Below, piece after piece: positions 46,390-56,838 of a stretch of DNA of 64,000 nt. The translations under genes were made by a program, and so were the position numbers. Within the stretch, counting starts at the first letter, position 1; each line of letters begins with the position of its first letter. Where the stretch lies: positions 1 through 64,000 of the forward strand of contig KV419440.1 in NCBI GenBank assembly GCA_001630475.1. Reading direction: 5' to 3'. Under the pieces are notes generated by a model. The model was not told where the DNA came from. It made no database searches and saw nothing but the letters and a program-made list of their open reading frames with translations. Source of the DNA: Sistotremastrum niveocremeum HHB9708. Taxonomy: Eukaryota; Basidiomycota; Agaricomycetes; Sistotremastrales; Sistotremastraceae.

Positions 46390-47604
46390 TTCAGATGTGA
46401 TTTCGTGAATTCGGGATCGGGGTGGATAGGTGATTCTGTTGAGTTCTGTGAGGGCGTGGATGCGGAGAAGAATGAAAGGAGAGGGAAGAATATTAATATG
46501 AGAGATAGGTTCTGAGGGTGTTACGCTGAGAACGAGGGGGGAAGAGTGGGATTCGCAATATGCATGGGAGACTTGGACGTCGGGGGTGATGACGCGTTCG
46601 CTATTCTTGCAGGGAGTACAGAGTAGTCGTACCGTGCTCGTGGCATCGTGGCATCAAGAGCACGAGGCTAGGCTGGTCTTCTCGTTGACAGTTGTGTAGC
46701 TATAGCGTTATCTGAACTTGAATGTTATTGACATGGAAGACGAAGATGAGGCAGTGCGGATATTCGGGGCTGTATGTCCGATCAGCTGTGGGTTTTGTTC
46801 GCTGATTGCTATTTCGAATAAGGTCGATACAGATAAGGATCGCATCAAGTCTTCAACACTGCACTATGCCATCCAGATCCCATCGTTGTTCGCATAAACA
46901 CTCTCCGAAACGTTTCTATTGCTGTCAATTGAGCTGTCGATGTCATGAAGTCTAGTACTGCAGGACCCCTGGTAGTACATATATATCCCAGATCCGGCCT
47001 GTCGGGTAAAACAGGCTCGAAAAAAAGGGCAAAATTCCCTTAATACGGGGTTTTGGGCGAAGCTGAATGGTCCACCCGATGCGCATGGATGAGTGCGTTC
47101 GATTGCCGGTATGTTCGAGAGCATACCTATATTAGGGAATTTTCAAATCCAGAATTACCGTTTTTTTGTTAGGGTAAAATAGGTCAAAATCTGGATTTTT
47201 CGGATCAGGGATTGACCACGACTGTCAGGGGTCCTAGTACTGCTACTGCTACAGTTGCTTCCGCTCCTATACGTCTTCCCTGCTTCTGTACCCCACTTGT
47301 GCACGCTGTCGCTGTCGGAGTCAGATGGGGTGAAACAGCTTCGTTAGGGATGCAACACCCGTTGATCGCTGATCGAGTTTCCCCAAGCAGCAAACAGGTT
47401 TGATCCGCTACTGCCATTCGACGATCCTCACATCAGATCCATATGGCACATCATTCTCGTGATCTTTTGATAAAGAGCCTTGGGGCTGCGAATGATGCGA
47501 TCCTGGATCCTTGACTTTTATCTCCCTCTCCCTAGACTTGCTGCTTATCCACTGTCTTTTGTGCTTCTGGTCTTGATTGACTTTAGTCTTGAGTCTGTTG
47601 CACG
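46390..47604. repeat. Duplicated upstream region, copy A
   Basis: This non-coding stretch aligns by eye with 61,950-62,825, in the same order and orientation. Shared landmarks include TGGATAGGTGATTCT, GTTACGCTG, AGTTGTGTAGCT, CAGCTGTGGG...TTGTTCGCT, ATACCATCCAGAT-type words and CCATTCGACGATCCTCA. It directly precedes the mucin-like gene A and presumably contains its promoter. The copies are clearly diverged, with many indels. Confidence 0.65.
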
Positions 47605-49052
47605 ATGAAGTTGTCTGCTGCTATGGAACGATTGGATATTCTACGAGACGATAATACACCCGAGAACGTCCTAGGTACCCTTCCACCCTTCTCACCATCA
47701 TCGTCGCATCTAACCTCAACATCCAGCACTTCCCTCGTTACCCTGCCATTCTCTCCCCCTCTCCCTTGTCATATCCACCTCCACCCCCGCACCGACGCCG
47801 ACTCCCGCCATCCAATTCGATAAACGCGCAACAACACCCCCAGACTCAATCCCTCCATGGGTCTCATCTTGGGCAAGCTTCGCATCGGAATATCCAAATC
47901 TCGGACCAGGCGGTCATCCTCCCGGTGCTCCTCCCAATCTCGGCGCATCCAACACTGCTAGTACTTCCACTACTTCTAGCAGCAGCTCAGCGACGTCCTC
48001 GAGCGATGCCAAGTCGAGTGCCAGTGCGATGACGACGGAGACTTCTACGAGTACTGTGATTGTAGAGAGCGTCTCCACGATCAACCCCGTACGTCCCCTT
48101 CCCCCATCAATATTACACCAATCCTCACCCTCTCGAACAGCCTCAATCAACGGCCCAAAATTCGACACTGGGGGCTACATCCCACCCTATTGAGGCATTC
48201 TCAAAAGGAGCCCTAGCAGGAATAATAATAGGCTCCCTCATAGCCTTAGCCCTGATTTCCCTCGTCCTCTTTCTCCTCTTTTATATCCGCCGGAGACGAG
48301 CGAGGAATGGAAGAGGACCTGTGGAAGGTGAAGTCGTTGCTCAGATTCGCGTTCGACCTCCTCCTCCCTCCCAGGGTCGATCGGGTACGTCTTTTTTTGT
48401 TCTTTTTTTGGGATGAGGCTAAGAAGGGGGTATAGCAGGAGGGAGAGGTGTTATTTCGGAAGATCCACCAGACGATGAGGAATACACAGAGGATAAAACG
48501 ATCCTCGCAGCTCGAGACCGTGCCTTATCCCGCACTATCCAACTTCAACGTGATCAAACGCATTTAACACATGCAACGGCCGATACACGACCTACATTCA
48601 GCTCATATCCTTATTCAATCGAACCGCCTCCTACACCTACGTCCACCGGAGCCGGTGGAGGCGTAGGGAGAGATTTTGGATCGTATGGACCTGCTACACC
48701 TTCCTCTCGAGCTCTACCCTCAAGCGAGAGATCCCGATCCCCATTCTCGCCGACTTCTGATTCTAATTCATTAAGTCTTCCTGGAGCTCCGTATCCTACT
48801 CGTTCCGATCCTAGTCCAACTCAGAGATCGGGGACGGGGACTAGAGAGAGAGGGAAACCTACTAGGACGGGGCTGAGAGTTAGTACTGGGCCTTTGGGAC
48901 AAAATGGTGGGCAAGGCGCGGAGGGGGAAGGAGGGGAGGGGGAAAGACATCGGGATGGGGGATCTTTGAGTGATAGGGAGAGGGAGGAGTATGATGGACC
49001 TGCGTTGGTGAGATCGCCTTCGGGACGATTACCGCCAGCTTATCAACTATAA
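47605..49052 (+). CDS. Mucin-like single-pass membrane protein A, 429 aa
   Basis: Four exons: 47605-47674, 47727-48088, 48141-48384, 48439-49052. The outer part is Ser/Thr/Pro-rich (LGASNTASTSTTSSSSSATS), suited to O-glycosylation. It contains a dibasic IQFDKR site, then a transmembrane helix with a basic stop-transfer (KGALAGIIIGSLIALALISL, then LFLLFYIRRRRARNGRG). The 250-residue cytosolic tail is Ser/Pro-rich and ends GRLPPAYQL (PPAY is a PPxY-type motif). This order resembles wall-stress sensors (Wsc/Mid2-like) and agaricomycete proteins with SKG6-type membrane segments. The N-terminus MKLSAAMERLDILRDD is not a classical signal peptide; the first hydrophobic piece is SLPLSLVIST. It has a paralogue at 62,826. 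Confidence 0.78.
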
Positions 49053-49123
49053 TTTTTCCTCACTACAACACATCAATCAGAGTCAGTCGACGATTGAATA
49101 GTAGTATTCTCTAGACGGGACAA

Positions 49124-49147
49124 ATATATATATATATATATATATAT
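49124..49147. repeat. (AT)n microsatellite
   Basis: Twelve uninterrupted AT dinucleotides lie just beyond the 3' end of mucin-like gene A. Confidence 0.95.
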
Positions 49148-49482
49148 GATATCGTATGTCTGTGTAATACTCTTGTTTTTATTCATCGTAGACTCGGATA
49201 GTATAGCACATAATATACGGAATTTCATCATCTGTTCTTCTAGATCTCTTAGTGTTAACGTTGAGATCTCGAGACTAATTCTGACTCGTGCATGTCCGTA
49301 CTCGATGGCTATCAACACTCGCTCGGAAATTCAGCCTCAGGCTGTGTGCTGTTGACTATCTCTTGGTACTTGAAGTAGTCCTAATCGACACAATGGTTCA
49401 GACGACTTGATAGATTACAATGATATCTTGGTATGATGGATCACGAGAAATGAATATGAAAATGTTCAGCAACAGGCTGCCT

Positions 49483-49518
49483 CTCCTCCTCCTCCTCCTC
49501 CTCCTCCTCCTCCTCCTC
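49483..49518. repeat. (CTC)n / (GAG)n microsatellite
   Basis: A run of about twelve CTC triplets continues into a CGTATTCATATTCGTATTCGC imperfect repeat. It keeps all frames open on both strands, producing spurious poly-Leu and poly-Glu/Arg open stretches. Confidence 0.95.
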
Positions 49519-49686
49519 GCACTCGTATTCATATTCGTATTCGCACTCGCTTCGTTCTTCCTCGTCCTCATCTTCCGCTTCTCCACTCTCCCAGTGACTT
49601 TTAACCACTGTTTTTATCTCCACCCCCATCACCCTAGTCCGAGTCCTCCCTGAATCCGCATCATACCCTCGTCCAACAGCTACTAG

Positions 49687-50281
49687 TCAGGAACTCTCCT
49701 CACTCTCAACCACCTGTCCCTCATTTCCGGGCCCAGTCTCGCTACTAGTACTAGAATCAACTCGAACATCGACACCGACAGCTTCCAAGATCTCCAACGA
49801 CCGTTCTTTCGCTTCTGCGCTCACGTACGGATTCATCAACGATGCCTATCGACCGCCAATCAATCAATCAAATGCATCAATATTAATGAGAAGGGAGAGT
49901 AGTGTACCTTATATCCCCCAATGACCTGATTCACACTCTTTCCATCGACAGTTGGGACGCCGTTTTCGGTGGAAGTACTAGTAGCGTTGTTAATCGTCTC
50001 GGCGATGGATGGTTTGGACGAGGATGGGTTGGGGGGAGTGTATGATATGCCGTGTTCGGCGAGGATGGCGGTGGAGTGGGCTTTTGCTTCGTCTGAGGTA
50101 TTTGGATCTGGTCGAGGTATGTTAGTTACTTAGTATGCGTATGAAGACGATGGTGAGAAGATTAAGATGGGCACTGGCAAGACGTACTGGAAATCGTGGC
50201 TTTATGACCTCGTAGGACATGTGTGGTATGTGCGTCGAGCTCCATGTTTGATTCTGAAGCTACTGCTGCGTCGGAAGACAT
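49687..50281 (-). CDS. CON6: CON-6 family protein, copy 1, 150 aa
   Basis: Three exons on the minus strand (50188-50281, 49908-50107, 49687-49845) join in frame. Two CON-6 repeat units are visible. The first is THVLRGHKATIS-NPNTSDEAKAHS. The second is SVNQVIGGYK-ASLMNPYVSAEAKERS followed by LEILEAV, where the usual RGHK reads GGYK. The family was described as conidiation-specific protein 6 of Neurospora, small, hydrophilic, stress- and development-induced; its biochemical role is not known. The C-terminus is extended and acidic (ETGPGNEGQVVESEESS). It is divergent from a second CON-6 gene 1.4 kb away. Confidence 0.88.
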
Positions 50282-51716
50282 TTGGAGGATGAGTGTTGAA
50301 GAAATTGTTGAGTGAGTGGGATGATGTAGATGAGTTTGGAGATTGGTTAGGATGCAGAGATAAGTGCTTAGAAGCTCTGCGATGAGTGTTGGATTGTGAT
50401 GAGGTAGGTGAGAGACGCATGATGGGTTTATATACTCTGACGACCCCCAAGTCCCGAGTCGAGAATCGAGGTTCATCTTTTGCTTAACGAGTGTCTTGCG
50501 TCCAAGTTGCCAGAGCAGGCATGACGATGACGTAGATGCGTCATCGGGATTCTAGACGAGCGAAGCGAATATTCTGGAAACAGTTGACAGTCCTAGGAAT
50601 GGAACGGAAACGAGTCGAGCCACGCAATTGCAAGTTACAAGATCTAAGATCCAGTACCAGTGGAGCCGCCAGTAAAAGTTCAAAACAGACGTTTCCATCC
50701 CAACCACTCCACTAGTACTAGCAAATGACGCACACAATTAGAAAGCCTAGTTCCAGAGCCGTCTTCCAATGATCGCCAAATATTCTTATTCTAGCTTGTT
50801 AGCTCGTCGAGGGCGTCCACTGGCAATTCAGAAAAAGTTCGAAACTCCGCAAAGGGATGATCGGGCGTCTAACGGCGGGAGCGGGATCAAATTGAGTTTT
50901 AAACTTTCGCGTTTTTGCTCCCGTCCTCCGTGACGCGTGACCCACGCGAGCGATCTGCCTTTGAATTTGGTTCTTGATATTTTTTGCCTGTTTTGCCTGA
51001 GTGTCTGTTGTCTGACGAACGAACGATGTTCGTGCCACTGCCACTTCTGCGCGACAGTGTCCTTTTTCTTGCAGCCTGAGGCCCTGAGATGCGTCCTGGA
51101 AGAATTCGATTGGGTGGAGCCACCACATCCTCCGAATTCTAAAGACATTTACGGACTCTTTGTCAATATTAGTCAAATTCATTCATTCAACGAATTCGTC
51201 ATCGTCGTCATACTAGCAAACGTCAACCCCATCTCGGGCCCTGTCCTAGAGTCGCCTCGAACCGCGAAGTCCAAATTTTACGAAACCAACACTCCACTCT
51301 ACTCAGGGTCACTACCCGAACGGGTGGGGCCTTTTCCAATTTAGGTATTTCATCTCCAAGGAATAAAATATTCCATTATTCGCAGCGCCCGCGAATTTCG
51401 AGCTCCACGTCTGGATCCACCGCAATATCAATCAACAATGACTCAACACGAATTGATCGACTCCACACCGCCACTCTGTTCTTCTCCTCTCCACTTGGGC
51501 TCTTGGCTCTTCCGATTGGGAAAATGGCCACGCCAACGCTGCCGATACCAGACTTCCTCCGTCCCCGAGTAAAATGAGTTGGAATATTCGTCGTCATCAT
51601 TGTCATGTCACGTTACTGGTGGTGCATTGTGGTGCCTTGACTGGGAGTATATAAGGACTGTCAATCAACTCCTCCTACCGCCCAATCTTTCATCTCAACT
51701 ACAATCACAACCAGAT
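50282..51716. promoter_or_regulatory. 1.4-kb intergenic region between divergent CON-6 genes
   Basis: Both flanking start codons face away from this region, so it holds two promoters. Minus-strand open stretches near 50799-51182 and 51376-51606 show no domain and are likely chance. A TATATAAG box at 51647-51654 lies about 65 bp before the copy 2 ATG, and a TATATAC-like word near 50,430 precedes copy 1. Confidence 0.5.
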
Positions 51717-52209
51717 ATGTCCTCAGTAACTGACGCACACGCCGCCAACGTCCTCCGCGGCCACAAAGCCACTCTCACAAGTACGTCTTTTCCATCACCT
51801 CATCTCATCATCCATACAGTAACTAATTGTTACCGAACAACCAGACCCCAACACTTCTACCGAAGCAAAAGAACACTCCGCTCAAATCCTCACCCAAGCC
51901 GACGAGCCCTACGACCATTCATTCGACTCTGGCGCCGGTATGAGAGGAAGGACGAGTATGGACTCAAACGATTCGGAGGATATGCATGATCGTGTTGTGG
52001 TCGGAGAGGACGGTATGATGGTGGATGGGAAGAATATTAATAATGTCGTTAGGGGACATAAGGTTCGTACCCTTCCTTCCTTCCGTTCCTTTCTTTGGGA
52101 TGTGGTATTGATGGGGATGTGTTTGTAGGCTGCGCTGAATAATCCGAATGTTAGTGAGGAAGCTAAAGATCGCTCGAGGGCCGTTTTGGAGGAGTTAGGT
52201 GCTTATTAA
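51717..52209 (+). CDS. CON6: CON-6 family protein, copy 2, 120 aa
   Basis: Three exons (51717-51780, 51845-52062, 52129-52209) give 120 residues. The start MSSVTDAHAANVLRGHKATL leads into the first repeat (NPNTSTEAKEHSAQIL). The second repeat reads NNVVRGHK-AALNNPNVSEEAKDRS and RAVLEELGAY at the very end, which is the canonical CON-6 signature. The linker is acidic (SNDSEDMHDRVVVGEDGMMV). Intron positions correspond to those of copy 1, including the splits after RGHKAT and after the second RGHK, so the two genes are duplicates in opposite orientation. Confidence 0.92.
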
Positions 52210-53304
52210 GTGGTTGTGACGACGGATTACCGTAAGGTCGCCGAGTGAAATTGTGAAGAGAAGTAAACGAGAAGTGTATAAATTGTATTTCTAGTCCCTG
52301 AAATTCATCCAACGTCATGCTTCGTATGAGAAGTTGACTCACTGGATTATACAGCTTGGTCTTTGACGTTTGATCGATGAGTGCAATTATTGGAGTGTCA
52401 CTTTTCACATCGGGTTGTTCGAGTCTTGTGGATAGCAATGACTCGGAGGGCGATTATCACAGCGATGAACAGCATTCTCGCGAAGACTCGAAGTCTGCCA
52501 GTAGCCAATATCTCCTTCCGATCAAATCAACAGAACGAGCCAGAGGGACGGAAAGGAAGGGAAGACGTCTATGAATAAGTGCGGAAGATTCGATGACAGT
52601 GGGGTCTTGATGCCACAAACTGCATCGCCTCGTGGATCATGCATCGATCATGTCGCCCACGGGTACCCGTCCGTGATTAGAAGCGGGCGATGGCGTAGCG
52701 AGGTATCAGGTGTAGGCGGGGGCTCCTAGCGTTTCTTTTGTCGTTCGATTTCTGCCCGACTTCTACATCTATCTACCCCGTACGTAGGTGAGTCCCCTCT
52801 TGTGGCAGCGAAGGGCTAACGCCACCCAAGTCACCTCCACGTTACTAATATTGCGAGCATCGGAAAAGTCCTAAAGTCCCTAAACTTGAAAGTGTTCTCG
52901 GTTCTCAGTTCTATAACAATCCCCGAGTTTCAAAAATTGTCCCTCTTTGGATTCAGAAACGGTGATTTGGTGCATCGGCTTCTATCTGAGGACTACCGTA
53001 TGTTGTCAACTACGATAAATTTTCAGCAATGGGGAGGATGTCCCACTGACGCAGATACCGCCACTCAAAGTTGAAGTGGCTGCAGAAAAAGCATTTCATC
53101 CGGATCCAGATCCTGCTGACGGCACTGTTGCGCAGCGAAGATTTTCGAAATCTCACAGTTATGTCAGCTTGTAATAACCCAGACAGCATATGGGATGAAT
53201 TGGGCGAAGCAACAGAGTTCGCCGATTAATGTACAACACGTTCTACAGGGAAATGTTTGTCAACAATAAATCCGAGAACCGAATATTGGTACGGGTTGCC
53301 GTGT
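52210..53304. other. Intergenic; no supported gene
   Basis: About 1.1 kb. Open stretches of 60-90 codons (for example 52163-52438 minus, overlapping the CON-6 3' end) have no recognisable features. Confidence 0.4.
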
Positions 53305-55277
53305 CTAGAAAGAACTGTTCTGACCGAATGTACTCCATTCAATGGTCTGGAAGTCAACATTGGGCACGTGTTGCCTGATATCATCCAAAGAAATTTCGAG
53401 CCAGCTGCCAGGCGTCAACGTTAGACACTTCAGTCCTCGCCCCGATGATTGTCGTGCATCGACAAAGTTGAGGAGTTGAGTTCCTGCGGCTTCTGCATCT
53501 CCGACGACTTCCTGGTTTTCTTCGGCCATCCAGATTTGATTGACGCCGATATGAAGATGATCCAGGTTCGGACAGAGAGGGGGGTCTGCTGTTTCTAGAG
53601 AAAGAAACAATGGCTGAAGAGCCGCAGGGATACCGGCGACCGAAAGGCATGTTAAACAAGCCAATTTTTCCAAGATCTCCACCCACTCGGCGTGTTCGTT
53701 GACTGTATAAGAAGAGATTGCGAGTCTTTCGATCCGTGGGAAGAGGGACACAAGTGGTCGAAACTGGAGAAATCCCGGATTTGGATCGGTTTCCCAAGGA
53801 GCCGAAGAGCAGTAAAGGTAGAACGCGTGTCGGAATTTGCCATTCGTATAAGTGATCAAGTTCGATTGAATCTCGACGTCGATCGCTTGTGCAACGAATG
53901 CATCCAACGCACGGGGCATGGCAGCTTGGACTTCAGATCCTGGGGTAAGAAACAAAGCTACCTCAAGCATCTTCAGAGACGGGAGAAGAACTTGGTCGAG
54001 AATCCAGCCCAGTTCATTCATTGTGTATGGTTTGAGGTGAAGATGAGACAGGGATTGTAGGAGTATGGGGCTTTGAGTCGGGAATGACATGGATTGATCT
54101 TGACTTTCGGCTCCTCTGGTTGACTCGAGGAAACAAGAAGTCAACAGCGGACATTCCGAAAGGACTCTCAATGTCTGGGCAAGATTCGGTTCACGGGAGA
54201 GAATGTAGACCGTGCGAAGAGTGGACGGCAATGAAACGAGATAATCACAATGTGATAGGCGAAGATGCCGAAGACGTGGAGTGTTTAATTGATGCATTGC
54301 CGCACGCGACTCCATTGAGCCTCGGAAATCCAAGGCTAGAGATTCCAGCTGCAGAGCGGGCTCCTGAGAGCATTCGTCCCAAAACTCCTTGAATCGAACC
54401 GGAGCATCACTATCCACGATAGGTGGCATGCGATGACCGGACCAGACGATGTTGAGTGCACGAATCTCAGGCATTCGCTTGACCAAGATGTCTTTCTTCG
54501 AGACTTCGTATGCGGTGGCGTTCTTCCAAGTAATATGGAGCGGAACGCTCTTGCGTAGGACAATATGGCGGTCGATTATCTCGGAGTTCCAATGCATAGA
54601 TATAGTGTTCCATAGCCGGGGTGTGCTGACTGCAATAGATGTCCAATTCCTACAACTGAAGTGCATATCAGTAATCAAGACGCACAACCTGTAATGAGAA
54701 GACATACACGAGTAGAATCTTCGTGATTCCGAGCGGTCTCTTTTTCTTCCGTGATGGGCCCTTAGGTGGGATCTGTATGAATCTCCAGAACATATTGGAG
54801 ATTATCTCCTGTGGTAAACACGCAAATCTGGTGTACGTATTTGACCGCTCGGAAAGATCTGCGATGGTCTTGGATAACGTGTTGCGGACATTCTGCTGGA
54901 CGATCTCAACTTTGGAGACCACTTGGCGAAGATACGTGATGGATTCCGCACTGTCTGATAAAATAGGTGTCTGGCATGCGTTGATTATAGCAAGTCACTC
55001 ACCACTGCGTATCGGGTGTTCGTCATCCGCAGGGCTCGAAGTAGGACCAGAAAGACACTCGGCGTAAATCGCGCGACTTCAGAACATCAATGACAGTGAG
55101 ACGCTTGAATGACATGATGATCTGCTTAGCTCACGTATTTTCCAGAGCGTGCTCAAGATCCCTTATCAAGAGACTGAGCGCAGACTTGACTGAGGCACGA
55201 TCCATGGGCGTTGATTTTGCCAGCTCATTCGCCACACCGAGTGTCACGCCAGAGAAGGTTTCGGCGAGAGAGTCCAT
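53305..55277 (-). CDS. F-box protein, 604 aa, four exons
   Basis: Exons on the minus strand: 55135-55277, 55003-55076, 54708-54954, 53305-54655. The joined length is a multiple of three. Exon 1 starts MDSLAETFSGVTLGVANELA. A heptad-like helix (SITYLRQVVSKVEIVQQNVR) precedes the F-box core FACLPQEIISNMFWRFIQIP. This continues over the last intron into ITKILLV-CRNWTSIAVSTPRLW, the standard agaricomycete F-box ending (VCxxWxxIAxxTPxLW). Exon 4 supplies leucine-rich-like strands (LRHLRLSHCDYLVSLPSTLR, LLQSLSHLHLKPYTM, LDHLHIGVNQIW). A substrate receptor for an SCF ubiquitin ligase is expected; its target is unknown. Confidence 0.85.
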
Positions 55278-55959
55278 CTTTGCCTGTGACTGCACGCTCG
55301 CAGAGAACCAGGGCAGATATATAGGGGGGCAGCCTAGAATTACATACACCAGTGCACCAGCTCCGCGAGAGTCGTGTGCTAGATTCGCTTACATAAGCAT
55401 GCCGATCATCTGATTCCGGTTTTGGAAGGAAGCAGATTCGGCTGTCGATGCCGGCGTTGCGGCTTGAACCGAACGCAAAGCGAGACTTTCAGCTTTCAGT
55501 TAAACTTTCACCAGAAACCATGGTCATACTGATAAAATTACATCATACAATCCTTGAGATACCGAATGTAGAAAGGATATCCTAGATGCGTTCTATAGAG
55601 AAATTGAGAAACAAAAATACGAGGATAGGTCCCGCTCTGTATACAAGGATCATGCACACAGCATCACTGTAGGATTATGTGCTGTCTATTCTCGAACTAC
55701 CGTGAGTTGCGATTCCCTTTTCAATTTAAATCGCGACGAATACCGACTCCATCATGCCCTCAGCTTGATATACTAATGTTTTGTGCAGTCCACCGGACCC
55801 CATTTTGTATGAAAGATGTCAACGGGGAAATGAATGGATGGGGAGGTCTTGGAGGCGTCTAGAACATCTGAATGTTGGAAGATCGTGGAGCTAAAGCCTA
55901 TCCGCATGGGAAGGGCAGAGATGGACTCCACTGATACCAAGACCCGGCCTCTCGTTGGG
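55278..55959. other. Intergenic; nothing supported
   Basis: About 680 bp upstream of the F-box gene and beyond the stop of the small minus-strand gene. Only short open stretches occur. It presumably contains the F-box promoter. Confidence 0.35.
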
Positions 55960-56519
55960 CTAGAATGGATCGACTTCTGTCAGAGGGGGTAAACGCCGTC
56001 CGCTGGCTATCAGAGTCAATCGACACCGCAAAGGACGTCCAGTCCGTTTATTTTTCTTTTCCGAAAATCGTTTCACCATGTACTATCTCTCGGTCAATGC
56101 ATGTCTATGCGCATTGGAGACTGGTACGCACCTGTTTTATTGCATCGACGAAATGCGCTTTCCAACAGGCTTTGACTCTCAATCGATATTCTGAGATATT
56201 ATAGGATGGTGACTGGGCTATATATTTTCGAAGACTCGATTCGGCTTTCTTGTTGATAAGATATTTGTGCCCTTTGGGGATCAAATTCCATGTGTCGATG
56301 ATAGTCTTCCCAAATACTCTATTAATATCTTCAGTTGATTAAACTGGGCTGTGAAAGGCAAGCTTACCCTTGCTCTAAGAGTCTCGCAAAATCAATCCCG
56401 GCGTCTTTCAGAATACTGGCCGTCGTCTCCTCTGACAGCTCCTCTGGGCCTGTAGGAACATGGGGACATTTGTCAGAGGATCTAGAGGTCTCTGAACATT
56501 CTTCTGCACTGGAAAGCAT
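55960..56519 (-). CDS. Small unknown protein, three exons, about 153 aa
   Basis: This gene has no long open frame and emerges only on splicing. Exons 56368-56519, 56132-56318 and 55960-56082 join with two 49-nt GT-AG introns to a continuous 153-codon reading. The start MLSSAEECSETSRSSDKCPH leads into EELSEETTASILKDAGIDFA, RLLEQG-VFGKTIIDTWNLIP, KGHKYLINKKAESSLRKYIA, QSPSYNISEYRLRVKACWKA and HFVDAIKQ. The last exon is basic (VKRFSEKKNKRTGRPLRCRL). Amphipathic helical texture and intron sizes like its neighbours support a real gene. The 5' end could extend further upstream. No family is recognised. Confidence 0.5.
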
Positions 56520-56838
56520 CGAAAATGCAGCATGGCTTACACGTGAAGGTCATGTGCATTGTAGACAAACAAAGTCACGTCTTAGTTCGCGGAGAGGAAC
56601 GGGCGTCTATTTACGTCAGCTAGCCTACACGCGATGGTCGCGTGTCTCGTATTTCAAAGTCGCTCCCAATCATGTAGGTCGTGTCCCAAGTCTAGAAATG
56701 AACCAGAGACTGATCATTCATTAATTTGAAGAGCTGAACAAGATCCGTGCAACTCCGTAGTCTCAGAGCAAGCCTGTCGAATTGGCGACCAAGAAGCTTC
56801 CGTTACATCATCCTGAAGAAACTTGCTCATGCTCGTCA

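Larger units (their letters stand above)
42570..46390. other. Long gene-poor region
   Basis: Nearly 4 kb without a supported gene. It includes a 16-G homopolymer (42798-42813), a hairpin CCCGAGCC-TCG-GGCTCGGG (44772-44790), a triple GAAGACC repeat (45151-45171), CAATCCAAA repeats (45090-45115) and several GTACTGTAC-like words. Open stretches such as 44456-44764 and 45891-46400 lack recognisable domains. Minus-strand stretches near 45941-46378 have slight coding texture but no model. Confidence 0.45.

Noticed and set aside
49398-49653. Open frames on both strands with poly-Leu and poly-Glu/Arg
   Set aside because: They are produced by the CTC/GAG microsatellite and have no start context or homology.
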